Under the pieces are notes generated by a model. It did no database searches. It was not told where the DNA came from and saw nothing but the letters and a program-made list of their open reading frames with translations. DNA of 64,000 bases from Jiulongibacter sediminis (GTDB lineage Bacteria; Bacteroidota; Bacteroidia; Cytophagales; Spirosomataceae), in NCBI RefSeq assembly GCF_001306455.1, contig NZ_LGTQ01000005.1, positions 310,001 to 374,000 on the forward strand, given 5' to 3'. Shown here piece after piece: positions 36,175 through 44,096 of the stretch (positions within the stretch are counted from its first letter, which is position 1; every line of letters starts with the position of its first letter). The position numbers were made by a program, and so were the translations under genes.

Positions 36175-36207
36175 TTGTCTAACTTTAACATGTTAAAAGT
36201 TAGACAA
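36175..36207. promoter_or_regulatory. Large palindromic operator of the carotenoid operon
   Basis: Perfect 12-bp arms TTGTCTAACTTT (36175-36186) and AAAGTTAGACAA (36196-36207), around a 9-nt centre that contains AACATGTT. It ends 42 bp before the crtI ATG and, if the promoter -7 is CAGATTTG at 36219-36226, its right arm covers the -33 region. This is the position expected for a repressor or a MerR-type regulator; no regulator gene lies nearby. Confidence 0.6.
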
Positions 36208-36249
36208 AAAGAATAATCCAGATTTGACTGTCCAACGTAAATCAGCATT

Positions 36250-37713
36250 ATGTCAAAAAAAGTAGTCATAGTAGGTGCAGGTTTTTCTTCGTTAGCTGCA
36301 GCTTCGTATCTGGCCAAATATGGCTTTGAGGTTACGGTTGTTGAGAAAAATAAAGAGGTAGGTGGAAGGGCCCGACAACTAAAAAAAGATGGCTTCACTT
36401 TTGACATTGGTCCTACTTTCTATTGGATGCCGGATGTTTTTGAAAAATTTTTCAATGACTTCGGTAAAACCGTTTCCGATTATTACGAACTAATTCAGCT
36501 GGATCCGGGGTATCAGATCTATTTTGGTGAAAAGTACAGTATCCCTGTATCAGCAGATTTTGAGAAGACGCTTCAAACTTTTGAAGAGGTACAAAAAGGC
36601 AGCGGCCCAAAGCTTCAAAAGTTCATGAATGTTGCCGAAGACAACTACAACATAGCAATTAAAGACCTCGTATATCAACCAGGTGAAAGCTTGATGGAGA
36701 TCGTTACTCCCAAAACCGCTCTTAAGCTTGGTTCATTTATAAAGACAATAAAAAAAGACGTTGGTAATTACATTGACCATCCTGAGCTTAAGCAAATCTT
36801 GGAATTTCCTGTTTTATTTCTCGGGGCTAAACCATCAACCACTCCTTCCTTCTACAACTTCATGAACTATGCAGATCTTAAGCTGGGAACCTGGCACCCA
36901 AGAGGTGGTATGTACAAAGTGGTAGAGGGAATGACCAAACTGGCCAAAGACCTTGGAGTAAAAATAGAAACAGGTTGTGAGGTAAAAGCTTTTGATATCA
37001 GCCAAAATGAAGTCGTTAGTGTAAAGACATCGAATGGCACTTTTGAATGTGATATTCTACTAAGTGGAGCTGATTATCATCACACTGAACAATTATTGCC
37101 GGAAGTTTTTCGTCAATACAGCCAGAATTATTGGTCCAAAAAGACCTTTGCACCATCCGCTTTACTTTTTTATGTGGGTTTTGATAAAAAACTTCAAAAT
37201 CTAACGCATCATACTCTATTTTTTGACACCGATTTTGAAAAACATGCCGAATGTATTTATGACTCAAAAAGTTGGCCTGATGAGCCTCTTTTCTATGCGA
37301 GTTTCCCAAGCATGACAGATGCCGATGCTGCTCCTGAAGGACAGGAGGCTGGCATTTTTCTTATTCCCTTAGCAACCGATATAGAAGATACACCAGAAAT
37401 CAGAGAGAAATACTTTGATCTCATTCTTGATCGTATTGAGCGGTTGACAGATCAGAAAGTGGCTGATCACGTCTTATTTAAGGAATCATTCTGTATTAAT
37501 GATTTCAAATCAGAATACAACTCATACGGAGGAAATGCCTACGGTCTGGCAAACACATTATTGCAAACGCATATTTTGAGACCCAGACTAAAAAGTAAAA
37601 AGCTAAAAAATATGTACTTTACAGGACAGCTTACTGTTCCTGGACCCGGTGTACCCCCTTCTTTGATTTCAGGAAAGATAGTTAGTGACCTAATCTTAAA
37701 ATACCATTTATGA
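36250..37713 (+). CDS. crtI: Phytoene desaturase
   Basis: FAD-dependent desaturase of the carotenoid pathway (phytoene to lycopene). The 487-aa protein has the N-terminal dinucleotide fold VVIVGAGFSSLAAASYLAKYGFEVTVVEKN with GGRARQ, the family block FDIGPTFYWMP, and a C-terminal flavin-binding segment FTGQLTVPGPGVPPSLISGKIV. First gene of the crt operon; its stop overlaps the crtB start by 4 bp. Confidence 0.95.
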   Translation: MSKKVVIVGAGFSSLAAASYLAKYGFEVTVVEKNKEVGGRARQLKKDGFTFDIGPTFYWMPDVFEKFFNDFGKTVSDYYELIQLDPGYQIYFGEKYSIPVSADFEKTLQTFEEVQKGSGPKLQKFMNVAEDNYNIAIKDLVYQPGESLMEIVTPKTALKLGSFIKTIKKDVGNYIDHPELKQILEFPVLFLGAKPSTTPSFYNFMNYADLKLGTWHPRGGMYKVVEGMTKLAKDLGVKIETGCEVKAFDISQNEVVSVKTSNGTFECDILLSGADYHHTEQLLPEVFRQYSQNYWSKKTFAPSALLFYVGFDKKLQNLTHHTLFFDTDFEKHAECIYDSKSWPDEPLFYASFPSMTDADAAPEGQEAGIFLIPLATDIEDTPEIREKYFDLILDRIERLTDQKVADHVLFKESFCINDFKSEYNSYGGNAYGLANTLLQTHILRPRLKSKKLKNMYFTGQLTVPGPGVPPSLISGKIVSDLILKYHL

Positions 37714-38546
37714 AAAAGTTATTTGATTCTTCGAGTTACGACTGCAGTAAGTTGATTACTAACACCTACAGCACTTCATTTTCTCTGGGCATTAAGTTAT
37801 TCGGGAGGTCTATAAGGCCAGCTATTTATGCCATTTATGGTTTTGTAAGATATGCTGATGAAATTGTTGACACCTTTCATGATTATGATCAGGAGAAGCT
37901 GCTTGACGAATTCGAGGAAGAATACCAAAAGGCGATAGACCGAAAAATCAGTTTGAATCCCATACTGAACTCCTTTCAGGAAGTGGTTCATAATTATGAG
38001 CTTTATGAATATGTAGAGGATTTCATGCGTAGTATGCGTTATGACCTTTCTGTTGATGATTATACCTCAGAAGAGGCGTATAAAGATTATATCTATGGCT
38101 CAGCTGATGTGGTAGGGTTGATGTGTCTAAGGGTTTTTGTGAATAACGATAATCAGCGTTTTGAAGAATTAAAAGGCTTCGCAAAACATTTGGGTTCTGC
38201 TTTTCAAAAAGTAAATTTCTTGCGGGATCTTAACGCTGATCTTGAAGGTCTGGGACGTTCCTATTTTCCGAATCTTACTGGAAGAGACTTGAATGATATC
38301 ACAAAACAGGAGATCATCGCAGATATTGAAGCTGATTTTGCAGAAGCTTATAAAGGGGTTGTGAAATTGCCTCTTGAAAGTCGTTTAGGAGTTTATCTTG
38401 CCTATCGTTATTATCAGGGTTTGCTTAGAAAGTTGAAAAGGCTTGATTGTACCAGAATCATGACTCAACGTACAAGAATCTCAGATCCCATCAAGTTATA
38501 TATTATGTTCAAGGCTATCGCCCGGTACAAGCTTAACTTGATTTAA
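37710..38546 (+). CDS. crtB: Phytoene synthase
   Basis: Condenses two geranylgeranyl diphosphates to phytoene. The 278-aa all-helical protein has the two Asp-rich sites YADEIVDTF and FLRDLNADLEGLGRSYFP. Usual length for the family. Overlaps crtI (ATGA) and ends in TAATG, joining directly to the start of the decayed gene that follows. Confidence 0.95.
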   Translation: MKKLFDSSSYDCSKLITNTYSTSFSLGIKLFGRSIRPAIYAIYGFVRYADEIVDTFHDYDQEKLLDEFEEEYQKAIDRKISLNPILNSFQEVVHNYELYEYVEDFMRSMRYDLSVDDYTSEEAYKDYIYGSADVVGLMCLRVFVNNDNQRFEELKGFAKHLGSAFQKVNFLRDLNADLEGLGRSYFPNLTGRDLNDITKQEIIADIEADFAEAYKGVVKLPLESRLGVYLAYRYYQGLLRKLKRLDCTRIMTQRTRISDPIKLYIMFKAIARYKLNLI

Positions 38547-38975
38547 TGTTTGATTCTAAACTTTCTGCCTTGCCTTTTATGACTGTTCGGCTATGGCTGA
38601 AATTAGAGACAAAGATGACTATCTGACCACGGAAGAGAAGATAGTTAACTTTCCTTGTGTGAAAAATCTTCATATAAGTCTTCAGAAGCTTACTTGGCCG
38701 TGGCAATATTGCGAAAAGTGGAATATACTAATTGACCCAATAAACAGTTTCAGTATTTTAGGCGGGGTAAGGAAATGTTGGAGAATTATATAAGAGAAAA
38801 TCCAGTTGATTTAGAGGCCAGATATTTACAGATTATGGTTCAACTCAATGTTACCTCTTTTTTTGATTACAAAGATGCCTACCGGAACCATTACGCTTTA
38901 TTGAAAAAAGAAATTGGGTCATCTTCATTGCCTCAAAGCTATCAAACACGTATTTTGTCAAAGATTAAAAACTAA
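38546..38975 (+). pseudogene. Decayed small gene between crtB and crtZ
   Basis: Reconstructed by reading three frames. An ATG at 38546 overlaps the crtB stop and reads MFDSKLSALPFMTVRLWLKLETKMTI then stop (38624-38626). A middle segment is in another frame (YLTTEEKIVNFPCVKN region, 38593 frame). From about 38664 the 38775 frame reads KSSYKSSEAYLAVAILRKVEYTN, a TGA at 38733-38735, then PNKQFQYFRRGKEMLENYIRENPVDLEARYLQ to the end at 38975. Total about 143 codons, the size of the small helical protein often found between crtB and crtZ in Bacteroidota. At least one frameshift and one in-frame stop make it look inactive. The intact 66-codon tail from the ATG at 38775 might still be translated. Sequencing error is an alternative. 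Confidence 0.6.
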
Positions 38976-38983
38976 TTGAAAGA

Positions 38984-39433
38984 ATGACAGTTTTAACCTA
39001 TATCGGTATTACAGTTCTCACATTTTTAGTGATGGAAGCCGTTACGTGGTGTACTCATAAATTTGTAATGCATGGTTTTCTATGGTATCTGCATGAAGAC
39101 CATCATCAACCCAAATACCAAGGTGTTTTTGAGAAAAATGATGCCTTCTTTTTGATTTTTGCGGTTCCGAGTATGCTACTGATGTACTTTGGTGTTGAAC
39201 CTGTCTTAAACTATAAGTTATTCATAGGTCTTGGAATTATGTTTTACGGGATGGCTTATTTTCTGATTCATGACGTTTTAATACACCAACGCTTTAAGTG
39301 GTTTGATAAAATCAAAAATCCATACTTGGTTGGCTTAAGAAAAGCCCACAAAGTGCATCACAAACATTTAGGCAAAGAGCATGGCGAGTGCTTTGGTATG
39401 CTCTACGTTCCAAAAAAGTATTTCAACGTTTAA
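38984..39433 (+). CDS. crtZ: Beta-carotene hydroxylase
   Basis: Di-iron membrane hydroxylase that adds 3-hydroxyl groups to carotenoid rings. The 149-aa protein has the His clusters HKFVMHGFLWYLHEDHH and HKVHHKHLGKEHGECFGMLYVP, with hydrophobic helices between. No lycopene cyclase (crtY) or crtE lies in this window. Confidence 0.93.
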   Translation: MTVLTYIGITVLTFLVMEAVTWCTHKFVMHGFLWYLHEDHHQPKYQGVFEKNDAFFLIFAVPSMLLMYFGVEPVLNYKLFIGLGIMFYGMAYFLIHDVLIHQRFKWFDKIKNPYLVGLRKAHKVHHKHLGKEHGECFGMLYVPKKYFNV

Positions 39434-39444
39434 TTATCCTTCTT

Positions 39445-40167
39445 TTGAAAAAACTAGCGGCTGTTTTGGCCTTTATTTTGATGGCTGCAGTGGCTCCTGC
39501 ACAATATGCTTTCAAAGGAGAAATGGTTTCTCTAAACCAAATAGGTGATAATTCTTACGTTCATCTTTCCTACCTTCAAACCAATGATTTTGGTAATGTT
39601 GGTTGTAATGGAATGGTCATAATAAAAGGGAAGAAGGCCTATATTTTTGATACGCCGGCAACAAAAGAAGCCACAGGAGAACTGTTGAAATATTTAATGG
39701 ATGAAAAGGGTTTGAAGGTTGCTGCTATTATTCCTACACATTTTCATGCCGACTGTCTTGCTGGTCTTGCTCTCTGCCATGCCAAAGAAATTGAGTCCAT
39801 AGCTCATGAGCGTACAAAGAAATTGGCAGAGAAGAAACAGCTGGAGCTGCCAAAGAATACTTTTAACCGCGATATAGCTAAGCTCAAACTAAAAGGTTTG
39901 TCTTTGTTTTATCCCGGAGAGGGCCACACCAGTGACAATATAGTTGCCTATTATGAGCCTGATATGATTCTTTTTGGTGGTTGTCTGATCAAAAGTGATG
40001 GAGCAGGTAAGGGGAATTTAGAAGATGCGAATACATCAACATGGTCTTCTTCAGTAAGGAAGGTAAAAAAACACTATCCGAAAATGCAGAAAGTTATTCC
40101 CGGGCATGGTGATTCGGCGGGTCCAGAATTGCTTGATTATACGATACGCCTTTTCGCAGAATATTAA
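39445..40167 (+). CDS. Class B1 metallo-beta-lactamase-like protein
   Basis: A 240-aa exported hydrolase (signal peptide KKLAAVLAFILMAAVAPAQ, start TTG at 39445, 11 nt after crtZ). It has the full set of B1 zinc ligands: HxHxD in THFHADCLAGL, the His in PGEGHTSDN, the Cys in LFGGCLIKSD, and the His in VIPGHGDS. The C-terminal part, GNLEDANTSTWSSSVRKVKK, is like chromosomal B1 enzymes of Bacteroidota (BlaB, IND). True beta-lactamase activity is likely but not proven. It shares its last bases with the convergent 90-aa gene. Confidence 0.85.
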   Translation: MKKLAAVLAFILMAAVAPAQYAFKGEMVSLNQIGDNSYVHLSYLQTNDFGNVGCNGMVIIKGKKAYIFDTPATKEATGELLKYLMDEKGLKVAAIIPTHFHADCLAGLALCHAKEIESIAHERTKKLAEKKQLELPKNTFNRDIAKLKLKGLSLFYPGEGHTSDNIVAYYEPDMILFGGCLIKSDGAGKGNLEDANTSTWSSSVRKVKKHYPKMQKVIPGHGDSAGPELLDYTIRLFAEY

Positions 40168-40436
40168 CTGTATTGATCTGCTAATAACTCCCACTCTTCA
40201 TCTAATGTAATTGACGGAAATGCTAATCCGAGCTGCCTGTACCACCATTTCGCATTGAAAAGATCACCCTCCACTCTATGTAAGTAAGCGTGTATGCGAT
40301 CATAGTCAAATTGACCTTCATTAGACTGTGCAATTTCATGAGCCCTGTCCCAATTCCCTTTTTTGACCTGCCATAAAGCTTTTAGCATGTCGTTTGAGAG
40401 TTCGTTTTCAGAAGTGGCTTCTTGTATATTAGTCAT
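40164..40436 (-). CDS. Conserved hypothetical protein, 90 aa
   Basis: A small soluble helical protein: LKALWQVKKGNWDRAHEIAQSNEG, then FDYDRIHAYLHRVEGDLFNAKWWYRQLG and an acidic C-terminus. The His/Tyr/Trp-rich segments look conserved, and I believe similar short proteins are common in proteobacteria and Bacteroidota, but no function is known. Its upstream DNA (40443-40468) holds an AT-rich inverted repeat. Confidence 0.7.
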   Translation of the reverse strand: MTNIQEATSENELSNDMLKALWQVKKGNWDRAHEIAQSNEGQFDYDRIHAYLHRVEGDLFNAKWWYRQLGLAFPSITLDEEWELLADQYS

Positions 40437-40443
40437 TTATCTA

Positions 40444-40468
40444 AAATATTATATTTTCAATAATATTT
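40444..40468. repeat. AT-rich inverted repeat between hemJ and the 90-aa gene
   Basis: Arms AAATATTAT and ATAATATTT (9 bp) with a second overlapping repeat (ATTTTCA and TGAAAAT). It could be an operator for the 90-aa gene or a weak stop for hemJ. Confidence 0.35.
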
Positions 40469-40477
40469 GAAAATTAT

Positions 40478-41014
40478 TTATTGCTCTCTGGACTTTTTAT
40501 ACGCTTTGGCGATGAAATAGAGTAGGGCTCCAAAGGCAATAATCCCAAAGAAAAGGTAGACAAAGTTTAAGACATCTTTCAAAACTGCCAGAAGTACGAT
40601 AGATATCAAAAATAAGGTCGGAAGTTCATTTAAAAGTCTGAATTGAAAAGAGTTGTATGTTTTTTCTCCTTTTTCCTGCTTTTTGATAATTGTTTTACAA
40701 TACACATGATAAACGGTAAGCAGAACCAGCAGTACCAGTTTAACTTTGATCCAGTTCTGTTGTAAAATTCCATGATTAAAACCTAGCATCAATAAGCCAA
40801 AAGTCCAGGTGATCATCATGGCCGGATTCATAATTATTTTATAAACCCGCTGTGCCATCAGGTTAAATTGGCTTTTCCATTCTTCTCTGATGTTCTCAGG
40901 TTTTTCATCGGCTTCAGCATGATAAACGAAGATTCTTACGATATAGAAAAGGCCTGCAAACCACGAAACAAATCCTACAATGTGAAGTGCCTTAAAATAG
41001 AGGTAATACTGCAT
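40478..41014 (-). CDS. hemJ: Protoporphyrinogen IX oxidase HemJ-like (CopD family)
   Basis: A 178-aa membrane protein with about five hydrophobic segments. It starts MQYYLYFKALHIVGFVSWFAGLFYIVRIFVYH, with the conserved His, and has WIKVKLVLLVLLTVYH with basic loop KKQEKGEK, and FRLLNELPTLFLISIVLLAVLK; these are the HemJ signatures. It oxidises protoporphyrinogen in haem synthesis. The ATG at 41014 matches the family start; an ATG at 41062 would add a poor leader. Confidence 0.88.
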   Translation of the reverse strand: MQYYLYFKALHIVGFVSWFAGLFYIVRIFVYHAEADEKPENIREEWKSQFNLMAQRVYKIIMNPAMMITWTFGLLMLGFNHGILQQNWIKVKLVLLVLLTVYHVYCKTIIKKQEKGEKTYNSFQFRLLNELPTLFLISIVLLAVLKDVLNFVYLFFGIIAFGALLYFIAKAYKKSREQ

Positions 41015-41137
41015 CTTACTCGGGTACGGTAATTGTAACACAAAAATAAAAACATTTATCAAGCGTTTTTTATTTGATTTGAAATATGCCTTAGGTTACC
41101 TGAAGGCAAAGCTGATTTTCAACACCCTTCTTTACGG

Positions 41138-43024
41138 ATGCCACTAAAAAACAAACTCTTATTTTCGGTTTTTGCTATTGTTTTGAACATCTCGGCCTTA
41201 TATGCTCAAGACAGGAAAGCGGTCAGTTTTTACAAAAAAGCTGAAGAGTCCTTTAAACAAAGAGACCTTGCAGGGGCAAAGGTTTTTCTTCAGAAAGCTA
41301 TTGAACGAGATGCTGAATATACGCTGGCCTATTATCTTCTAGGGCAAATTTCTTATGCTCAGCGTGATGTCGGTGGTGCCCGCCAAAACTTCGAAAAAGT
41401 GGTTGAACTTGATGGTGGCTCAAATTCATATGTAAGAGCTTATACCTTTTTGGCATCCCAATATCAGAAAGAGCAAAACCATGAAAAAGCAATGGCCTAC
41501 TTCCAAAAGGCTCTGAAAAATACCAAAGAGGGGAGTAGGGCATATGCACAGTTGAAGCGAGACATGGCTGCCAGTGAGTTTGCCCTGGAGGCACTTGAAA
41601 ATCCTCTGGTGATAAAGCCTAAAAAAATGGCTGATGTGCTTAATTTCAAAGCTATGCAATACTTTCCGGTCTTTACTGCGGATGGCGAAATGATCTACTT
41701 TACGGCAAGGCCTCAAAATGGTGACGAGAATATTTACATTTCAAAAAAGGTGAATAATCAATGGACCGAGCCTGAGAGCATCTCTAAAGTTATCAATACT
41801 GATTATAATGAGGGAACCTGCTCAATTTCGGCCGATGGTAAAACCATGGTATTTACCAGTTGTGAGGGCAGAGAAGGTTTTGGTCGTTGCGATCTTTATA
41901 TCTCGAAGTTTACTGAAAAAGGTTGGTCGGTTCCTGAAAACCTTGGCCCAAATGTCAACTCACCTGAATGGGATTCTCAACCGGCCCTCTCACCTGATGG
42001 GACTGTTTTGGTTTTTTCTTCAAACCGTTTCGGTGGTTTGGGAGGGAAAGATCTTTATGTATCAACTTTAGATGATATGAACAGTTGGTCTAAAGCCGTG
42101 AACCTTGGGAAGGTAGTTAATACAATTCGTGACGAGGTTTCTCCGTTTTTGCATGCAAACGCAACTACGATCTTCTTTGCCAGTAATGGTCATACAGGTT
42201 TAGGTGGATATGATATATTCCTTACCAATAAGGAGTCAGGGAACTTCACGGAGCCTTTTAACCTTGGATACCCTGTCAATGATGAACAAGATCAATTTTC
42301 GCTGGTTATCTCAGCTGATGGCAAAACGGCTTATTACTCAAAAGAATCCGGGGAAGCTATCGACTTGTATGAATTTAAAATGCCGGATGAGCTAACCGAA
42401 AAGTTTAGCCCTACTTTCTATTTGAAAGGTAAAGTGACTGATTTAGCTTCAGGTCAGCCGCTTGAAGCGGATATCAAATTAGTTGATCTCAAAACCAGAG
42501 AAACTTTATCTTCTTTCAGGGCCGATGTAAAGGGTGATTATTTGGCTGTTTTGCCTCAATCTGGCAGTTATGCTCTCTATGTGGAAGAACCAGAGTACTT
42601 TTTCAAAAGTATGTCTTTTAGTCTTGACAAGGCTTCTGCTAAGAAAAACAAAATTCTGGATGTTTCCCTCGAGAAGATAGAGAAAGAGAGAACTGAGATT
42701 CTTAACAATATATATTTTGATGAAGCCAGCTGGGAGTTAAAATCAGAGTCTCAGGTTGAACTCAGTAAACTCGCTGAATTGATTTGGAGAAACCCAACTT
42801 TGAAGGTTGAAATTTCAGGCCATACGGATGATATTGGCTCACCCGACTCCAATCAAGAGTTGTCTCAAAAAAGAGCACAATCTGTCGTGGATTATTTGGT
42901 TAAAGAAGGACTGAATGAAAAGAATCTGGAGGCCAAAGGTTTTGGAGAGACTAAACCAATAGTGCCCAATAACTCAGACGAGAATCGACAGCTAAACAGA
43001 AGAATAGAATTAAGGTTTTACTAA
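41138..43024 (+). CDS. Second PorE-like protein: TPR, PD40 propeller, CRD and OmpA domain
   Basis: A 628-aa exported protein (signal ending ALYAQ) with TPR helices (about 25-150), PD40 propeller (about 165-420; GTCSISADGKTMVFTSC, SQPALSPDGTVLVFSSNRFGGLGG), one carboxypeptidase-regulatory domain (about 425-520), and an OmpA domain (530-628; EISGHTDDIGSPDSNQELSQKRAQSVVDYL). Shorter than the 764-aa homologue at 12.4 kb and with only one CRD. Likely links an outer-membrane complex to peptidoglycan. Confidence 0.85.
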   Translation: MPLKNKLLFSVFAIVLNISALYAQDRKAVSFYKKAEESFKQRDLAGAKVFLQKAIERDAEYTLAYYLLGQISYAQRDVGGARQNFEKVVELDGGSNSYVRAYTFLASQYQKEQNHEKAMAYFQKALKNTKEGSRAYAQLKRDMAASEFALEALENPLVIKPKKMADVLNFKAMQYFPVFTADGEMIYFTARPQNGDENIYISKKVNNQWTEPESISKVINTDYNEGTCSISADGKTMVFTSCEGREGFGRCDLYISKFTEKGWSVPENLGPNVNSPEWDSQPALSPDGTVLVFSSNRFGGLGGKDLYVSTLDDMNSWSKAVNLGKVVNTIRDEVSPFLHANATTIFFASNGHTGLGGYDIFLTNKESGNFTEPFNLGYPVNDEQDQFSLVISADGKTAYYSKESGEAIDLYEFKMPDELTEKFSPTFYLKGKVTDLASGQPLEADIKLVDLKTRETLSSFRADVKGDYLAVLPQSGSYALYVEEPEYFFKSMSFSLDKASAKKNKILDVSLEKIEKERTEILNNIYFDEASWELKSESQVELSKLAELIWRNPTLKVEISGHTDDIGSPDSNQELSQKRAQSVVDYLVKEGLNEKNLEAKGFGETKPIVPNNSDENRQLNRRIELRFY

Positions 43025-43084
43025 TTAACATTTATTAAAGCCATATCCTCGTGTTTCTTTGTGATAACAGGTACTTTTGAGGCC

Positions 43085-43115
43085 TTGGTATTGCTGTATT
43101 ATTTGGCGAACTTTG
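43085..43115 (+). promoter_or_regulatory. Candidate promoter of trxB
   Basis: TTG (43085-43087), 20 nt, then GAACTTTG (43108-43115), one mismatch from TAnnTTTG; 38 bp before the trxB ATG. Confidence 0.4.
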
Positions 43116-43153
43116 CCGCCTTTCAAGGCGTTTAAAGAAGAAAATTTTAATAA

Positions 43154-44089
43154 ATGACAACCGAATCCGTAGAGGTCTTAATCCTCGGCTCAGGCCCTGC
43201 AGGCTACACAGCAGCTATTTACGCAGGAAGAGCAGGCCTGAAACCAGTAATGTACCAGGGCAGCCAGCCAGGCGGCCAGCTAACAATCACTAATGACGTA
43301 GAAAACTTCCCCGGTTACCCCGAAGGCATTCAAGGGCCAGCCATGATGGAAGAGTTAAGAGCTCAGGCTGAGCGTTTTGGGCTTGATAACCGTTACGGAA
43401 TGGCCACCTCTGTTGACTTTTCCATTCCTTTAGCTCACAAAGTAATTGTTGACGAGAATCACGAGATAACAGCGAAGGCCGTTATAATTGCTACCGGTGC
43501 TTCAGCCAAATGGTTAAATATAGAATCTGAACAACGCTTAAACGGACTTGGCGTGTCAGCCTGTGCTGTGTGTGATGGGTTCTTTTATCGTGGGCAGGAT
43601 GTGGTCGTAGTAGGTGCAGGAGATACCGCTTGTGAAGAAGCTCACTACCTTTCAAAGCTTTGTAATAAAGTGACTATGCTGGTTCGCAAAGATCACTTCA
43701 GAGCTTCTACCATTATGGAGAGCCGAGTTAGAAAGACAGAAAATATTGAAATTTTATTCAATACTGAGACTGTTGAAGTACTTGGAGATGAAGGTGTTAC
43801 CGGCGTGAAAGTGGTAAACAATCAGACCAAGGAGGAATCTGTGATCACTGCAACCGGCTTCTTTGTTGCCATCGGTCACAAACCCAATACCGATATTTTC
43901 AAAGGTTTCCTGGATATGGATGAAACGGGATATCTTGAAGTTGAAAAAGGAACTTCAAAAACGAATATAGAAGGTGTTTTTGCCAGCGGAGACGCCATGG
44001 ATAAAGTTTATCGTCAGGCCGTTACTGCAGCCGGTACCGGTTGTATGGCCGCCTTAGATGCTGAACGTTATCTGGCAGCACACGAATAA
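43154..44089 (+). CDS. trxB: Thioredoxin reductase
   Basis: NADPH-dependent flavoprotein that reduces thioredoxin. The 311-aa protein has the FAD motif VLILGSGPAGYTAAIYAGRA, the redox pair in SACAVCDGFF (CxxC), the NADPH motif VVVVGAGDTACEEAHYL, and GVFASGDAMDKVYRQAVTAAGTGC. The first 65 codons are unusually rich in C- and A-ending codons compared with the rest of the gene. Confidence 0.96.
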   Translation: MTTESVEVLILGSGPAGYTAAIYAGRAGLKPVMYQGSQPGGQLTITNDVENFPGYPEGIQGPAMMEELRAQAERFGLDNRYGMATSVDFSIPLAHKVIVDENHEITAKAVIIATGASAKWLNIESEQRLNGLGVSACAVCDGFFYRGQDVVVVGAGDTACEEAHYLSKLCNKVTMLVRKDHFRASTIMESRVRKTENIEILFNTETVEVLGDEGVTGVKVVNNQTKEESVITATGFFVAIGHKPNTDIFKGFLDMDETGYLEVEKGTSKTNIEGVFASGDAMDKVYRQAVTAAGTGCMAALDAERYLAAHE

Positions 44090-44096
44090 TTGAGAT

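Noticed and set aside
36015-36407. 130-codon minus-strand open frame over the crtI start
   Set aside because: It runs through the ald terminator, the crt operator and the clear crtI coding frame; composition is typical of a shadow frame.
38593-38793. 66-codon plus-strand frame taken as an independent small gene
   Set aside because: Coding-like similarity moves to another frame from about 38664, so this is better read as part of a decayed gene.
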